Shown piece by piece: positions 8,068 to 16,206 of a stretch of DNA of 46,715 nt (position 1 is its first letter; every line of letters begins with the position of its first letter). The notes under the pieces were generated by a model, which made no database searches, had not been told where the DNA came from, and worked only from the letters and a program-made list of their open reading frames with translations. Origin of the DNA: an uncultured Lachnospiraceae bacterium (lineage in GTDB: Bacteria; Bacillota; Clostridia; Lachnospirales; Lachnospiraceae); assembly GCA_947589155.1 (NCBI GenBank), contig CANQBH010000016.1, positions 1 to 46,715 of the forward strand, written 5' to 3'. A program made the translations under genes and the position numbers.

Positions 8068-9408
8068 ATGGCAAAGAAAAACAGCGTAGACACAAAAGAG
8101 AAGGCCGGAATCGCGGAAGAACCCGCTGTGGATGAGATCGCGGACGAGGCGGTAGACGAAGCCGCAATGGACGCGGAAGCCGACGAAGCAGCGATGGAAG
8201 CGGCGGCGGAAGAAGCGGCGATGGAAGCGGCGGCCGACGAGGCGGCTGCGGAAGTCCTCAAAAAAGAAAAGCGCTCCAAGAAAAAGGCGGAGAAGAAGTC
8301 TGCGCCGATGGACGAGGCCGCAAAAGAGGAATTTAACCGGAAACTTCAGGAACTGCTCGCCTTTGCCAAAGAGCGGCAGAACGCACTGGAAGATCAGGAG
8401 ATCACCGAGGCGTTTAAGGATATGCAGCTTGGCGAGGATCAGTTTGAAACGATCTTGGAGTTCATGGAGAAGAACCATATCACGGTCATCCGTCTGGAAG
8501 AAATGGACGACGACATCATCCTCGACGAAGAAGACGAGGTCGAAGTGGAAAACATCGACCTGTCCGTGCCGGAGGGCGTGAGCACGGAAGATCCGGTGCG
8601 CATGTATCTCAAGGAGATCGGCAAGGTGCCGCTGCTGACGGCGGAGGAGGAGATCGAACTGGCCAAGCGGATGGAACTGGGCGATCAGGAGGCCAAGAAG
8701 CGTCTTGCGGAAGCCAACCTGCGTCTGGTCGTCAGCATCGCCAAGCGCTATGTCGGCCGCGGTATGCTCTTTCTCGATCTGATTCAGGAAGGAAATCTCG
8801 GCCTGATCAAGGCGGTGGAAAAGTTCGACTACCGCAAAGGATATAAATTCTCCACTTATGCGACATGGTGGATCCGGCAGGCAATCACGAGAGCGATCGC
8901 CGATCAGGCGCGGACGATCAGGATTCCGGTGCATATGGTGGAAACGATCAACAAACTGATCCGCGTATCGCGGCAGCTTTTGCAGGAACTCGGACGGGAA
9001 CCGACGCCGGAGGAGATCGCCGTGGAGATGGATATGCCGGTCGAACGCGTCCGCGAGATCTTAAAGATCTCGCAGGAGCCGGTCTCTCTGGAGACGCCGA
9101 TCGGCGAGGAGGAAGACTCCCATCTCGGCGATTTTATTCAGGACGATAACGTGCCGGTACCGGCGGACGCCGCGACCTTCACGCTGTTAAAGGAACAACT
9201 CGAGGAAGTCCTTAGCACGCTGACCGAGCGCGAACAGAAGGTGCTGATCCTGCGTTTCGGGCTGGAGGACGGACGCGCGCGGACGCTGGAAGAAGTCGGC
9301 AAGGAATTTAACGTCACGAGGGAGCGTATCCGCCAGATCGAAGCGAAAGCGCTGCGCAAACTGCGCCATCCGAGCCGCAGCAGAAAGTTAAAGGATTACC
9401 TTGAGTAA
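8068..9408 (+). CDS. rpoD: Primary sigma factor, with an Ala/Glu-rich N-terminal extension
   Basis: The protein has 446 residues. From about residue 175 it shows all RpoD signatures: region 1.2 [11 protein letters not shown], region 2 [14 protein letters not shown] and [13 protein letters not shown], region 3 REPTPEEIA, and region 4 [15 protein letters not shown] with the [10 protein letters not shown] recognition helix. It directs RNA polymerase to housekeeping promoters. ATG 8068 is preferred because GAGAGG lies nine bases upstream; ATG 8059 would abut that site. Residues 18-63 are an almost pure Ala/Glu/Asp/Met segment with repeated EEAAMEAAA units, followed by a Lys-rich stretch. This makes the protein about 75 residues longer than the usual ~370-residue Firmicutes SigA. 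The trmK start lies within its last codons. Confidence 0.96.
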   Translation: MAKKNSVDTKEKAGIAEEPAVDEIADEAVDEAAMDAEADEAAMEAAAEEAAMEAAADEAAAEVLKKEKRSKKKAEKKSAPMDEAAKEEFNRKLQELLAFAKERQNALEDQEITEAFKDMQLGEDQFETILEFMEKNHITVIRLEEMDDDIILDEEDEVEVENIDLSVPEGVSTEDPVRMYLKEIGKVPLLTAEEEIELAKRMELGDQEAKKRLAEANLRLVVSIAKRYVGRGMLFLDLIQEGNLGLIKAVEKFDYRKGYKFSTYATWWIRQAITRAIADQARTIRIPVHMVETINKLIRVSRQLLQELGREPTPEEIAVEMDMPVERVREILKISQEPVSLETPIGEEEDSHLGDFIQDDNVPVPADAATFTLLKEQLEEVLSTLTEREQKVLILRFGLEDGRARTLEEVGKEFNVTRERIRQIEAKALRKLRHPSRSRKLKDYLE

Positions 9409-10138
9409 GATGGCGGCATTGTCAAAACGGATGCAGGCTTTGGCGCGGCTCGTCACGCCGGGAAAGATCCTCTGCGACGTCGGGTGCGACCACGGATTTC
9501 TGCCGATCGCGCTTGTGGAGGAAGGAAAGATCCCGTCGGCATTGGCGCTGGACATCAACGAAGGCCCGCTTGGCGCGGCGCGCGAGCATATTGCGCAGGC
9601 GCGTCTGGAAGATCGGATAGAAACGCGCAGATCCGACGGACTGCGGGAAGTCCGGCCGGGGGAAGCGCAGAGCATCGTGCTTGCCGGAATGGGCGGCGCA
9701 TTGACGATACATATTTTGACGGAAGGACGGGCGGTGGCGGCGCAGGCGCAGGAGTTGATCCTGCAGCCGCAGTCGGAAATTGAGAGCGTGCGGCGTTTCC
9801 TTTGGCAGGAGGGCTACGTCCTGCTCGAAGAAGACATCGTCGAAGAAGAAGGCAAGTTTTATCCGATGATGAAAGCGGCCGCCGGAGAACGCCGCGGGGA
9901 CAAACCGTCGGAGACGGAACTGCTCTACGGGCCGCTGCTTCTAAAAATGCGGCATCCGATCCTGCGGCGTTACATCGAAAAAAGGGCGGCGGACTGGAAA
10001 AACGTACAAATCGCGCTGGCACGGGCGGACGACACGCCGGAGAACTGCCGCCGCAGAAAAGAAGTCGGACGCCAGCTTGAACTGGCGCGGCAGGCATTGG
10101 CCTGTTATGACAGAAAGGACAACGGAAGAAGATCATGA
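9401..10138 (+). CDS. trmK: tRNA (adenine22-N1)-methyltransferase TrmK
   Basis: The 245-residue methyltransferase modifies A22 in the D-loop of tRNAs. The SAM-binding motif [12 protein letters not shown] (residues 25-36) and the acidic [12 protein letters not shown] strand are clear, followed by [10 protein letters not shown], a conserved block of the COG2384/YqfN family. The C-terminal third is helical and Arg/Lys-rich, as expected for the tRNA-binding coiled coil. I place the start at TTG 9401, five bases after AAGGA and overlapping the rpoD stop; ATG 9410 is the alternative. The gene usually follows rpoD and precedes the nif3-like gene in Firmicutes, as here. Confidence 0.92.
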   Translation: MSKMAALSKRMQALARLVTPGKILCDVGCDHGFLPIALVEEGKIPSALALDINEGPLGAAREHIAQARLEDRIETRRSDGLREVRPGEAQSIVLAGMGGALTIHILTEGRAVAAQAQELILQPQSEIESVRRFLWQEGYVLLEEDIVEEEGKFYPMMKAAAGERRGDKPSETELLYGPLLLKMRHPILRRYIEKRAADWKNVQIALARADDTPENCRRRKEVGRQLELARQALACYDRKDNGRRS

Positions 10139-10911
10139 CGATAGGGGAACTGATCGATATCATACAGGAAGAAATACCGGAGTCGTCGGCACTGGAGTGG
10201 GACAACGTCGGCCTGCTGGTCGGCGGGCGCGGCAGTCAACTGCACGGCGTCTATCTGGCGGTGGACGCCACGGACGCGGTGATCCGCGAGGCGGCGCAGG
10301 CGGGATGCGAACTGCTTTTGACGCACCATCCGCTGATCTTCGGCGGGTGCCGGAGAGTCACGGAGGACGATATCGTAGGCCGCCGCGTGATCGCGCTGAT
10401 CGAACACGGGATGTCGCTGTACGCGATGCACACCAGTTTTGATGTGGAGCGGATGGGAAGTCTGGCGGCGCAGCGCATCGGATTAAAAGATCCCGTGACG
10501 CTGGACGTGACGCAGCCGGACAACGGAGGAAAAGGGATCGGCTGCGTGGCAAGGATCCGCGAGGCATCGCTTGCAAAGGTGGCGGCGCAGGCGCGGGAGG
10601 CGTTTGCGGTCTCGTCGGTCCGCGTCTTCGGCGATGCGGACAAGCCGGTGCGCGTTCTGGCCGTCTCGCCGGGCTCCGGTAAGAGCGAGGTCGCCGCGGC
10701 GCTTCGGGCGGGCGCGGACGCCCTGATCACGGGTGATATCGACCATCATACGGGGATCGATGCGGCAGCCGCCGGACTCGCCGTGATTGACGCCGGACAT
10801 TACGGCGTGGAATATCTGTATGTGGAATATATGCAGCAGTTTCTCAAAGAACACGCGCCGCGGCTTTCGGTCGTGTGCGAAAAGAAACAGGAACCTTTTT
10901 GGCAGATCTGA
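10135..10911 (+). CDS. Nif3-like dinuclear metal-centre protein (YqfO family)
   Basis: The 258-residue protein belongs to the NIF3/DUF34 family of toroidal hexamers with a two-metal site. Expected ligands are present: THHPLIF (His63-64), MHTSFDV and the C-terminal DAGHYGVEYLY. This is the short form without the central PII-like insert of B. subtilis YqfO. The start overlaps the trmK stop by ATGA, and trmK-nif3 pairing is conserved in Firmicutes. The cellular role is unsettled; GTP cyclohydrolase I type 2 is a common but poorly supported name and should not be taken as a function. Confidence 0.9.
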   Translation: MTIGELIDIIQEEIPESSALEWDNVGLLVGGRGSQLHGVYLAVDATDAVIREAAQAGCELLLTHHPLIFGGCRRVTEDDIVGRRVIALIEHGMSLYAMHTSFDVERMGSLAAQRIGLKDPVTLDVTQPDNGGKGIGCVARIREASLAKVAAQAREAFAVSSVRVFGDADKPVRVLAVSPGSGKSEVAAALRAGADALITGDIDHHTGIDAAAAGLAVIDAGHYGVEYLYVEYMQQFLKEHAPRLSVVCEKKQEPFWQI

Positions 10912-10947
10912 ATAAGATGAAGATGAGATGTTTTTGTCGGGGGACGT

Positions 10948-12606
10948 ATGGAAGAAAAGATCAAAGTAACCGTAGAAGGAGTCGAAAAAGAATATCCGAA
11001 GGGGACGACGCTGTTAGAGATCAGCCGCGAGGCGCAGAAGGAGAAAGCGGACGATATCATCCTTGCGCTCTATCAGAATAAACTGGCCGAATTGCGGCAG
11101 ACCCTGACCGCCGATGGGGAACTTTCGTTTTTGACGACGGCGGATCGGGACGGGAGGCGCGTTTATCGCCGGAGCGTCGTTTTTATGATGCAGTGCGCAT
11201 GGTATAAACTGCATCCGAAGCGCAAACAGCATATCCAGATCCGGCACTCCCTCGGACAGGGATATTATTGCGAACTTCCGGAGGAGGCTAAGATCTCGCC
11301 GGAGGAACTGGAAATGCTCAAAGAAGAGATGCAGCGTCTTGCCGCCGCCGACATCCCGTTGGAAAAACATACATACCGCACGGAAGACGCGCGCCGTTTC
11401 TTCGCGGAAAACGGCATGAAGGATAAGGACCGGCTGTTCCAGTACCGCACGAGTTCCAACATCAATCTCTATACGCTGGACGGATGCAGCGATTATTTTT
11501 ACGGCTACATGGCGCCGTCGACCGGTTTTCTGCGTTATTTCGACCTCTATCCGTACAGCGAAGGATTCGTATTGCAGTTTCCGCATAAGAATACCAAAGA
11601 ACCCGCGCCGTTTGACCCGCCGCACAAACTCTTTACCGTATTAAAAGCCGCCAGCCGGTGGAGCAAGGACATGGAGATCCCGACGGTCGGCGCGCTGAAC
11701 GACGCGATCTGCGCCGGAAAGACCCGAGAGATCATTTTAAGCCAGGAGGCTTATATGGAACGCCGAATCGGCGCGCTCGCGGAAAAGATCGCCGCCGATC
11801 CCGAGAAAAAGTTTGTGATGATCGCGGGGCCGTCCTCTTCCGGAAAGACGACGTTTTCCCACCGCCTGTCCGCGCAGCTGAAGGCGCTCGGGGTCGATCC
11901 GCATCCAATCCCGCTGGACGATTACTATCTGGATCGGGAATTTGTCCCGCTGGACGAATTTGGCGAAAAGGATTTTGAGAGTATCGAAGGGCTGGACATC
12001 GACCTGTTTAACAGCGATATGCTGCGCCTTTTGAACGGGGAGCGCATCCTGATGCCGACGTTTAATTTCACGACCGGAAAGAGGGAATATCGGGATCATT
12101 ACATGCAGCTCGGGAAGAACGATATCCTTGTGATCGAAGGGATCCACGGACTGAACGACCGCATGTCACATTCCCTTCCGAAAGAGAGCAAGTTTAAGAT
12201 CTACATCAGCGCATTGACGCAGCTTGGAATCGACGAACACAACCCGCTTTCGACCGCGGACGGACGCCTGATCCGGCGGATCGTGCGCGATGCAAGGACG
12301 CGCGGCACGTCGGCGAAAGATACGATCGCCATGTGGGATTCGGTGCGGCGCGGCGAGGAAAAAAACATCTTCCCGTTTCAGGAGGAAGCGGACGAGATGT
12401 TCAATTCCGCCCTCATCTACGAGATGGCGGTGCTCAAGACCTACGCGCAGCCGCAACTGTTCGAGATTCCGGAGGACTGCGAGGAATACAAAGAGGCCAG
12501 AAGGCTGCAGAAACTGCTGGATTATTTTTTGAATATGCCGGCGGACGACATCTGCAACAACTCGCTGATACGGGAATTTATCGGAGGCAGCTGCTTCCGG
12601 GTGTAG
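10948..12606 (+). CDS. TGS domain plus uridine kinase-like nucleoside kinase
   Basis: The 552-residue protein joins an N-terminal TGS-like domain (about 1-65), a threonyl-tRNA-synthetase-like second domain (about 70-230) and a C-terminal phosphoribulokinase/uridine kinase domain. The kinase P-loop GPSSSGKTTF is at about 294-303, followed by LDDYYLDREF and DILVIEGIHGLND. This architecture is widespread in Clostridia and is annotated as nucleoside kinase; the preferred substrate is not known to me. GTP-anchoring TGS domains suggest allosteric control. It follows the nif3-like gene by 36 bases with a GGGGG ribosome site and is probably the last protein gene of the operon. The RNase P RNA begins 12 bases after its stop. 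Confidence 0.88.
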   Translation: MEEKIKVTVEGVEKEYPKGTTLLEISREAQKEKADDIILALYQNKLAELRQTLTADGELSFLTTADRDGRRVYRRSVVFMMQCAWYKLHPKRKQHIQIRHSLGQGYYCELPEEAKISPEELEMLKEEMQRLAAADIPLEKHTYRTEDARRFFAENGMKDKDRLFQYRTSSNINLYTLDGCSDYFYGYMAPSTGFLRYFDLYPYSEGFVLQFPHKNTKEPAPFDPPHKLFTVLKAASRWSKDMEIPTVGALNDAICAGKTREIILSQEAYMERRIGALAEKIAADPEKKFVMIAGPSSSGKTTFSHRLSAQLKALGVDPHPIPLDDYYLDREFVPLDEFGEKDFESIEGLDIDLFNSDMLRLLNGERILMPTFNFTTGKREYRDHYMQLGKNDILVIEGIHGLNDRMSHSLPKESKFKIYISALTQLGIDEHNPLSTADGRLIRRIVRDARTRGTSAKDTIAMWDSVRRGEEKNIFPFQEEADEMFNSALIYEMAVLKTYAQPQLFEIPEDCEEYKEARRLQKLLDYFLNMPADDICNNSLIREFIGGSCFRV

Positions 12607-12617
12607 GACAGGCAGGG

Positions 12618-12985
12618 AACCCGCGGCAAAAGAAGTAAGACAAGTGATCGCAGCTGCCAATCCGAAAGGAGGCAGGTGAGGAAAGTCCGAACTTCACAGG
12701 GCAGGATGCCAGATAACGTCTGGTGGAGGCGACTCCAAGGAAAGTGCAACAGAAAGATACCGCCGCGTTTTTCGCGGTAAGGGTGGAAAGGCGGTGTAAG
12801 AGACCACCGCTCCGCTGGTAACAGCGGAGGCTCTGTAAACCCCATCTGAAGCAAGACCGAACAGAAGCGAACGTGGCCCGCCAGCTTCAGGTAGGTCGCT
12901 GGAGGCGGCTGGCGACAGCCGTCGTAGATAGATGATCACTCACGACATAACTCGGCTTATCGTCTTGCTTCTTTTGCCGCGGGTT
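12618..12985 (+). ncRNA. rnpB: RNase P RNA (class A)
   Basis: The RNA component of RNase P trims tRNA 5' ends. Diagnostic blocks are present in order: GAGGAAAGTCCGAAC, CAGGGCAGGATGCC, the GGTAAGGGTGGAAAGGCGGT block, AGACCGAACAGAAGCGAAC and, near the 3' end, AGATGATCACTCACGACATAACTCGGCTTAT. The ends are set by a long perfect P1 helix, AACCCGCGGCAAAAGAAG... at 12618-12641 pairing with 12962-12985 (24 pairs, one G-T). P1 is unusually long and no T run follows it. The gene is immediately downstream of the nucleoside kinase; I saw no convincing promoter inside that gene's 3' end, so readthrough and processing, or a cryptic promoter, must supply it. Confidence 0.96.
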
Positions 12986-12999
12986 TCCGCCGGAAACGG

Positions 13000-13028
13000 T
13001 TGAATTTTTCCATGCAGTAAGCTAAGAT
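13000..13028 (+). promoter_or_regulatory. Promoter of pyrBI
   Basis: The -35 TTGAAT and -10 TAAGAT, with a 17-base spacer, lie just after rnpB. The leader is about 35 bases, too short for an attenuator. Confidence 0.6.
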
Positions 13029-13070
13029 GAAACAGATAGGATCTTGGATTTTTTGGAATGGAGGAAGAAT

Positions 13071-13991
13071 ATGCGTCATCTTATGAGTCCTCTGGATCTC
13101 AGTACGGAGGAATTGGAACAGTTGATGGATCTGGCCGATGACATGAGAGCGGATCCGCAGAAGTACGCGGACTGCTGCCACGGCAAGAAACTGGCCACCT
13201 GTTTTTACGAGCCGAGCACAAGGACGAGGCTGAGTTTTGAAGCGGCCATGCTGAATCTGGGCGGCTCCGTCCTCGGGTTTTCCAGCGCGGACAGCAGTTC
13301 CGCCGCAAAAGGCGAGAGCGTTTCCGATACGATCCGCGTGATCTCCTCTTACGCCGATATCTGCGCAATGCGCCATCCGAAGGAGGGCGCGCCGCTGGTG
13401 GCGTCTTTTCATTCCCGCATACCCGTTATCAATGCCGGAGACGGCGGACATCAGCACCCGACGCAGACGCTGACCGATCTCTATACGATCCGCGCCCTGA
13501 AAGGGGAGATCGGCAACCTGACGATCGGCCTGTGCGGCGATCTGAAATTCGGGCGGACGGTTCATTCCCTGATCAACGCGCTCGTCCGTTATCCGAATAT
13601 CCGCTTTATCCTGATCTCGCCGGAGGAACTGCGGATACCGGAATATATCCGGGAAGACGTTCTCGATCAGAACAATATCCCTTATCAGGAGATCGAACGG
13701 CTGGAGGACGCCATGCCGGAACTCGACATCCTCTATATGACCCGGGTACAGCGGGAGCGTTTCTTTAACGAGGAGGATTATCTGCGTATGAAGGATTTCT
13801 ATATCCTCAACGCGGAAAAGATGGAACTGGCGAAAGAGAACATGATGGTACTGCATCCCCTTCCGCGTGTCAACGAGATCTCCGTGGAAGTGGACGACGA
13901 TCCGCGGGCGGCTTATTTCATGCAGGCGCAATACGGCGTCTATATCCGCATGGCGCTGATCGCGACGCTGCTGGAGGTGAAGGTATGTTAA
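13071..13991 (+). CDS. pyrB: Aspartate carbamoyltransferase catalytic subunit
   Basis: The 306-residue enzyme joins carbamoyl phosphate and aspartate, the committed step of pyrimidine synthesis. The carbamoyl-phosphate loop [13 protein letters not shown] (about 45-57), the HRIPVIN-like strand ([13 protein letters not shown]) and [12 protein letters not shown] are all present, as is the late HPLPRVNEI loop. Length matches PyrB of the dodecameric, pyrI-containing class. ATG 13071 follows GGAGG. The pyrI start overlaps its stop by seven bases, so subunits are translated together. The promoter lies between it and rnpB; no PyrR binding loop or uracil-sensing attenuator was seen. Confidence 0.96.
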   Translation: MRHLMSPLDLSTEELEQLMDLADDMRADPQKYADCCHGKKLATCFYEPSTRTRLSFEAAMLNLGGSVLGFSSADSSSAAKGESVSDTIRVISSYADICAMRHPKEGAPLVASFHSRIPVINAGDGGHQHPTQTLTDLYTIRALKGEIGNLTIGLCGDLKFGRTVHSLINALVRYPNIRFILISPEELRIPEYIREDVLDQNNIPYQEIERLEDAMPELDILYMTRVQRERFFNEEDYLRMKDFYILNAEKMELAKENMMVLHPLPRVNEISVEVDDDPRAAYFMQAQYGVYIRMALIATLLEVKVC

Positions 13992-14410
13992 ATATCAGTG
14001 GGATCCATGAAGGATTTGTTTTAGACCATATCAAGGCGGGCATGAGCATGAAGATCTACCACGATCTGCATTTGGACCGGTTTGACTGTACCGTCGCGAT
14101 GATCATGAACGCAAAGAGCAATAAGATGGGAAAGAAGGATATCATCAAGGTCGAGTGCCCAATCGACGCGCTGGATTTGGATATCCTCGGTTATATCGAC
14201 CATAACATCACGGTCAACGTCATCAAAGGCGACCGTATCGTTGAAAAAAAGCCGCTGACGCTGCCGAAGCAGATCAGAAACGTCATCCGCTGCAAGAACC
14301 CGCGCTGTATCTCGTCGATCGAGCAGGAACTCGATCAGATCTTCATCCTGACGGATGAGGAGAATGAGGTCTACCGCTGCAAGTATTGCGAAGAAAAGTA
14401 CAGCGGGTGA
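13985..14410 (+). CDS. pyrI: Aspartate carbamoyltransferase regulatory subunit
   Basis: The 141-residue subunit binds nucleotide effectors in its N-terminal domain and holds catalytic trimers together through a zinc domain. The four zinc cysteines are visible in the C-terminal part: CKNPRC and, later, CKYC. The effector-binding region includes the basic KIYHDLHLD and IECPIDAL-like strands. It is slightly shorter than the ~153-residue E. coli protein, mainly at the N terminus. Presence of pyrI implies allosteric control by CTP/ATP, but the direction of the response cannot be read from the sequence. After its stop the DNA becomes less GC-rich and non-housekeeping in character. Confidence 0.94.
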   Translation: MLNISGIHEGFVLDHIKAGMSMKIYHDLHLDRFDCTVAMIMNAKSNKMGKKDIIKVECPIDALDLDILGYIDHNITVNVIKGDRIVEKKPLTLPKQIRNVIRCKNPRCISSIEQELDQIFILTDEENEVYRCKYCEEKYSG

Positions 14411-14735
14411 GGGAAAGCGTTGCGGGATATGCTTATGGTAAATCAGGAAGAATAGAATTTTTCTCAGATTCTATATGGCGTCATTATTCGGATGCGGACA
14501 GAAGGATCATAGAAGGCGAGGTGTCGCAGAGCGGAGTTTATATGCAGTTCTATGATTATTATGAACCGCCGCTCATAGAGGCATTATCACTTTCAGTGAG
14601 TTTTATTGCCCCATTTATTGCCCCATTTATTACCCCATTTATTGCCCCATTTATTTCCTCATTTATTGCCCCACTCGACAAACCAATTTTGAAACCTATT
14701 CTCAACCCAAAAAACGACACAGACATCTTCACCCC
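14411..14735 (+). other. Low-GC spacer with a doubtful reading frame
   Basis: No recognised gene is seen here. One frame stays open from inside the 3' end of pyrI to 14766; an internal ATG at 14542 would give about 74 residues with an (I-A-P-F) tetrapeptide repeat and no clear ribosome site. The frame's first half contains a mixed sequence (SIWRHYSDADRRIIEGE) that looks protein-like, but I do not recognise it. It may be the tail of a gene whose start was lost. No terminator for pyrBI was found. The convergent DUF4832 gene ends at 14736. Confidence 0.4.
14605..14673 (+). repeat. 12-bp tandem repeat ATTGCCCCATTT
   Basis: Nearly six head-to-tail copies of the 12-base unit are present: copies 1, 2 and 4 are identical, copy 3 has A for G, copy 5 differs at two to three bases, and the sixth is partial. 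Being a multiple of three, it keeps the surrounding frame open as IAPF repeats. There are no spacers, so it is not CRISPR. Confidence 0.95.
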
Positions 14736-16091
14736 TCACCGCAGTTCTAGCGTGCCGATCTCGTAGCCGTTGGAACCCAGCGGCGTGTCGTTGCCGAGCC
14801 GGATCACTTCGCCGGTGGCGGCGTCTATCATCATCAGATACAATGTATAACTCCCCTTGTCATAATGCCGAAGATCCGCCCGCGCCGTCAGCAGGATCTC
14901 CTCGTCCGGCTCCCAGTCGCGGTTGTCCGTATCGAGCGGAAACGTGATGAGTTCCTCGGTCTCGTCGTTGCGTAAAAAGAGCGTCGTATCAAACGGTCGG
15001 GTGGCATTGGCGAATCCGTCGTTGCGTATGCCGATCTGCAGCGCGGCGTCTTCATCCTGCCATGTATTAAATTCCATGGAAAGCGATGTGAGGACATAGC
15101 GATAGCCGAGATGCGCGGCCACATAATCGTAAAGGGTCACGCCGGAAAATACGCTGTCGTCGCGGTACGTTGCGTTCTTCCATGCCTGAAGGATCTCGGA
15201 GTCCTCCGACGTCTGCAGATAGGAGAGGCGCAGCTGCCGCAAGAGCGTCAGGGCGGCGCCGGAAGACGGATCGGCGAGCGCGGCGTCCGCGCCGACGGTG
15301 CCGCCGAGGATGTGATCGCGTCCGGTGATCTGAAAGCGTTTGACCGCATCCGGAGGAAGCGCCGTGCCGATGTCGTCATAATAGATCGAAAAGGTTTTCA
15401 TATATTCTTCGTTGGTATCGTTCAAGACGCGGTGGTACTGCTCCGCGCCGCAGGCGGCGATCTCTACGGACGGATCGAGCAGCGAGCGGAGATACTGCAA
15501 AAGTTCGCTCACATCGTTGTCCTCTGCCAGCGCCGAGTTCATGCCGTGGCCGTGACTGCCGATGAAATCCCCCTGAAACGCGGCGATTCGGGAAGCGTAT
15601 TCGTGAATGATCGGAGCAAGCTGCTCCATGTGCAGATAGACCGTCGTCAGTTCCGCGGGCTCCTCCATGTCGGAGAAGGCGTCCGGCCCGTAGGTAAAGC
15701 GGAGGAGAAGGTCTTTGTCAGTGCCGGCCCAGGCGGACAGGATCGCGGAGACCTGCGCCAGCCCGTAGTCGGAGATCGCGCCCTCGCGGTAACGCTGCAG
15801 ATCGATCCGCAAAAGGCAGAGGCGCGAGAGATTATCCTCCTGAAGGAAAGGCGTCAGCGAGTTGGGGTCGAAGACCGCGTCGTCGGCGATCGTATAGTCG
15901 TAGATATGGTAAAAGCCGCAGTAAGGATTGCGGAGCGGTTCGTTCGAGAGCGCGCCGATGGAAGGCGTGAGTTCGGCGGAAAGGTGCCGGTGTTCCAGAT
16001 AGGCGAATCCCGCGATGCTGACGGCCGTTAAGAACAGGATCAGAAAAAGAAGAAAACGCAGGCCTTTGTGTTTTTTTCGATTATGCTTCAT
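14736..16091 (-). CDS. Membrane-anchored DUF4874/DUF4832 protein
   Basis: The 451-residue protein has a basic start (KHNRKKHKG), one hydrophobic helix (about residues 11-29) and a long extracytoplasmic part. That part resembles the DUF4874 domain (LRNPYCGFYHIYDY and the LLRFTYGPDAF strand, a TIM-barrel-like fold) followed by DUF4832 (LRHYDKGSYTLYLMM, with IGIRNDGFANATRPF). Members are often on cell surfaces and are suspected glycoside-processing proteins, but no function is proven. ATG 16091 has AGGAGA eight bases upstream. It is divergent from the diguanylate cyclase gene, and its stop runs into the low-GC spacer after pyrI. Confidence 0.75.
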   Translation of the reverse strand: MKHNRKKHKGLRFLLFLILFLTAVSIAGFAYLEHRHLSAELTPSIGALSNEPLRNPYCGFYHIYDYTIADDAVFDPNSLTPFLQEDNLSRLCLLRIDLQRYREGAISDYGLAQVSAILSAWAGTDKDLLLRFTYGPDAFSDMEEPAELTTVYLHMEQLAPIIHEYASRIAAFQGDFIGSHGHGMNSALAEDNDVSELLQYLRSLLDPSVEIAACGAEQYHRVLNDTNEEYMKTFSIYYDDIGTALPPDAVKRFQITGRDHILGGTVGADAALADPSSGAALTLLRQLRLSYLQTSEDSEILQAWKNATYRDDSVFSGVTLYDYVAAHLGYRYVLTSLSMEFNTWQDEDAALQIGIRNDGFANATRPFDTTLFLRNDETEELITFPLDTDNRDWEPDEEILLTARADLRHYDKGSYTLYLMMIDAATGEVIRLGNDTPLGSNGYEIGTLELR

Positions 16092-16127
16092 ATCGCGCGT
16101 CTCCTTTTTTCGTTTTTCCTTTCCGCT

Positions 16128-16156
16128 ATTATATCAGAAAAAATGCTTTATGGACA
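16128..16156 (-). promoter_or_regulatory. Probable promoter of the DUF4832 gene
   Basis: A perfect minus-strand -10 TATAAT lies 37 bases before the start. The -35 (TGTCCA, 17-base spacer) is weak. Confidence 0.45.
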
Positions 16157-16175
16157 GAGGGAAAAATGTTATAAT
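16147..16175 (+). promoter_or_regulatory. Probable promoter of the diguanylate cyclase gene
   Basis: A perfect -10 TATAAT is preceded at 17 bases by a weak -35 TTTATG. It overlaps the divergent promoter, so the two may compete. Confidence 0.45.
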
Positions 16176-16206
16176 AAGGTATCGTATTGGGAGGAGAAAA
16201 GGGGTT

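Noticed and set aside
7213..8934. 573-codon open frame on the minus strand across dnaG and rpoD
   Set aside because: It is a mirror of GC-rich coding DNA, is opposite two certain genes, and its translation is Arg/Leu/His-rich without known motifs.
12940..12960. GACATAACTCGGC in rnpB as a damaging mutation of the conserved GACAGAA element
   Set aside because: The rest of the RNA is intact and P1 is perfect; I cannot tell from memory whether this variant is normal for the group.
13029..13070. PyrR- or uracil-dependent attenuator before pyrB
   Set aside because: The leader is only about 35 bases, with no hairpin pair and no PyrR binding loop.
14605..14673. CRISPR-like array
   Set aside because: The units are 12 bases, directly adjacent, with no spacers and no cas genes.
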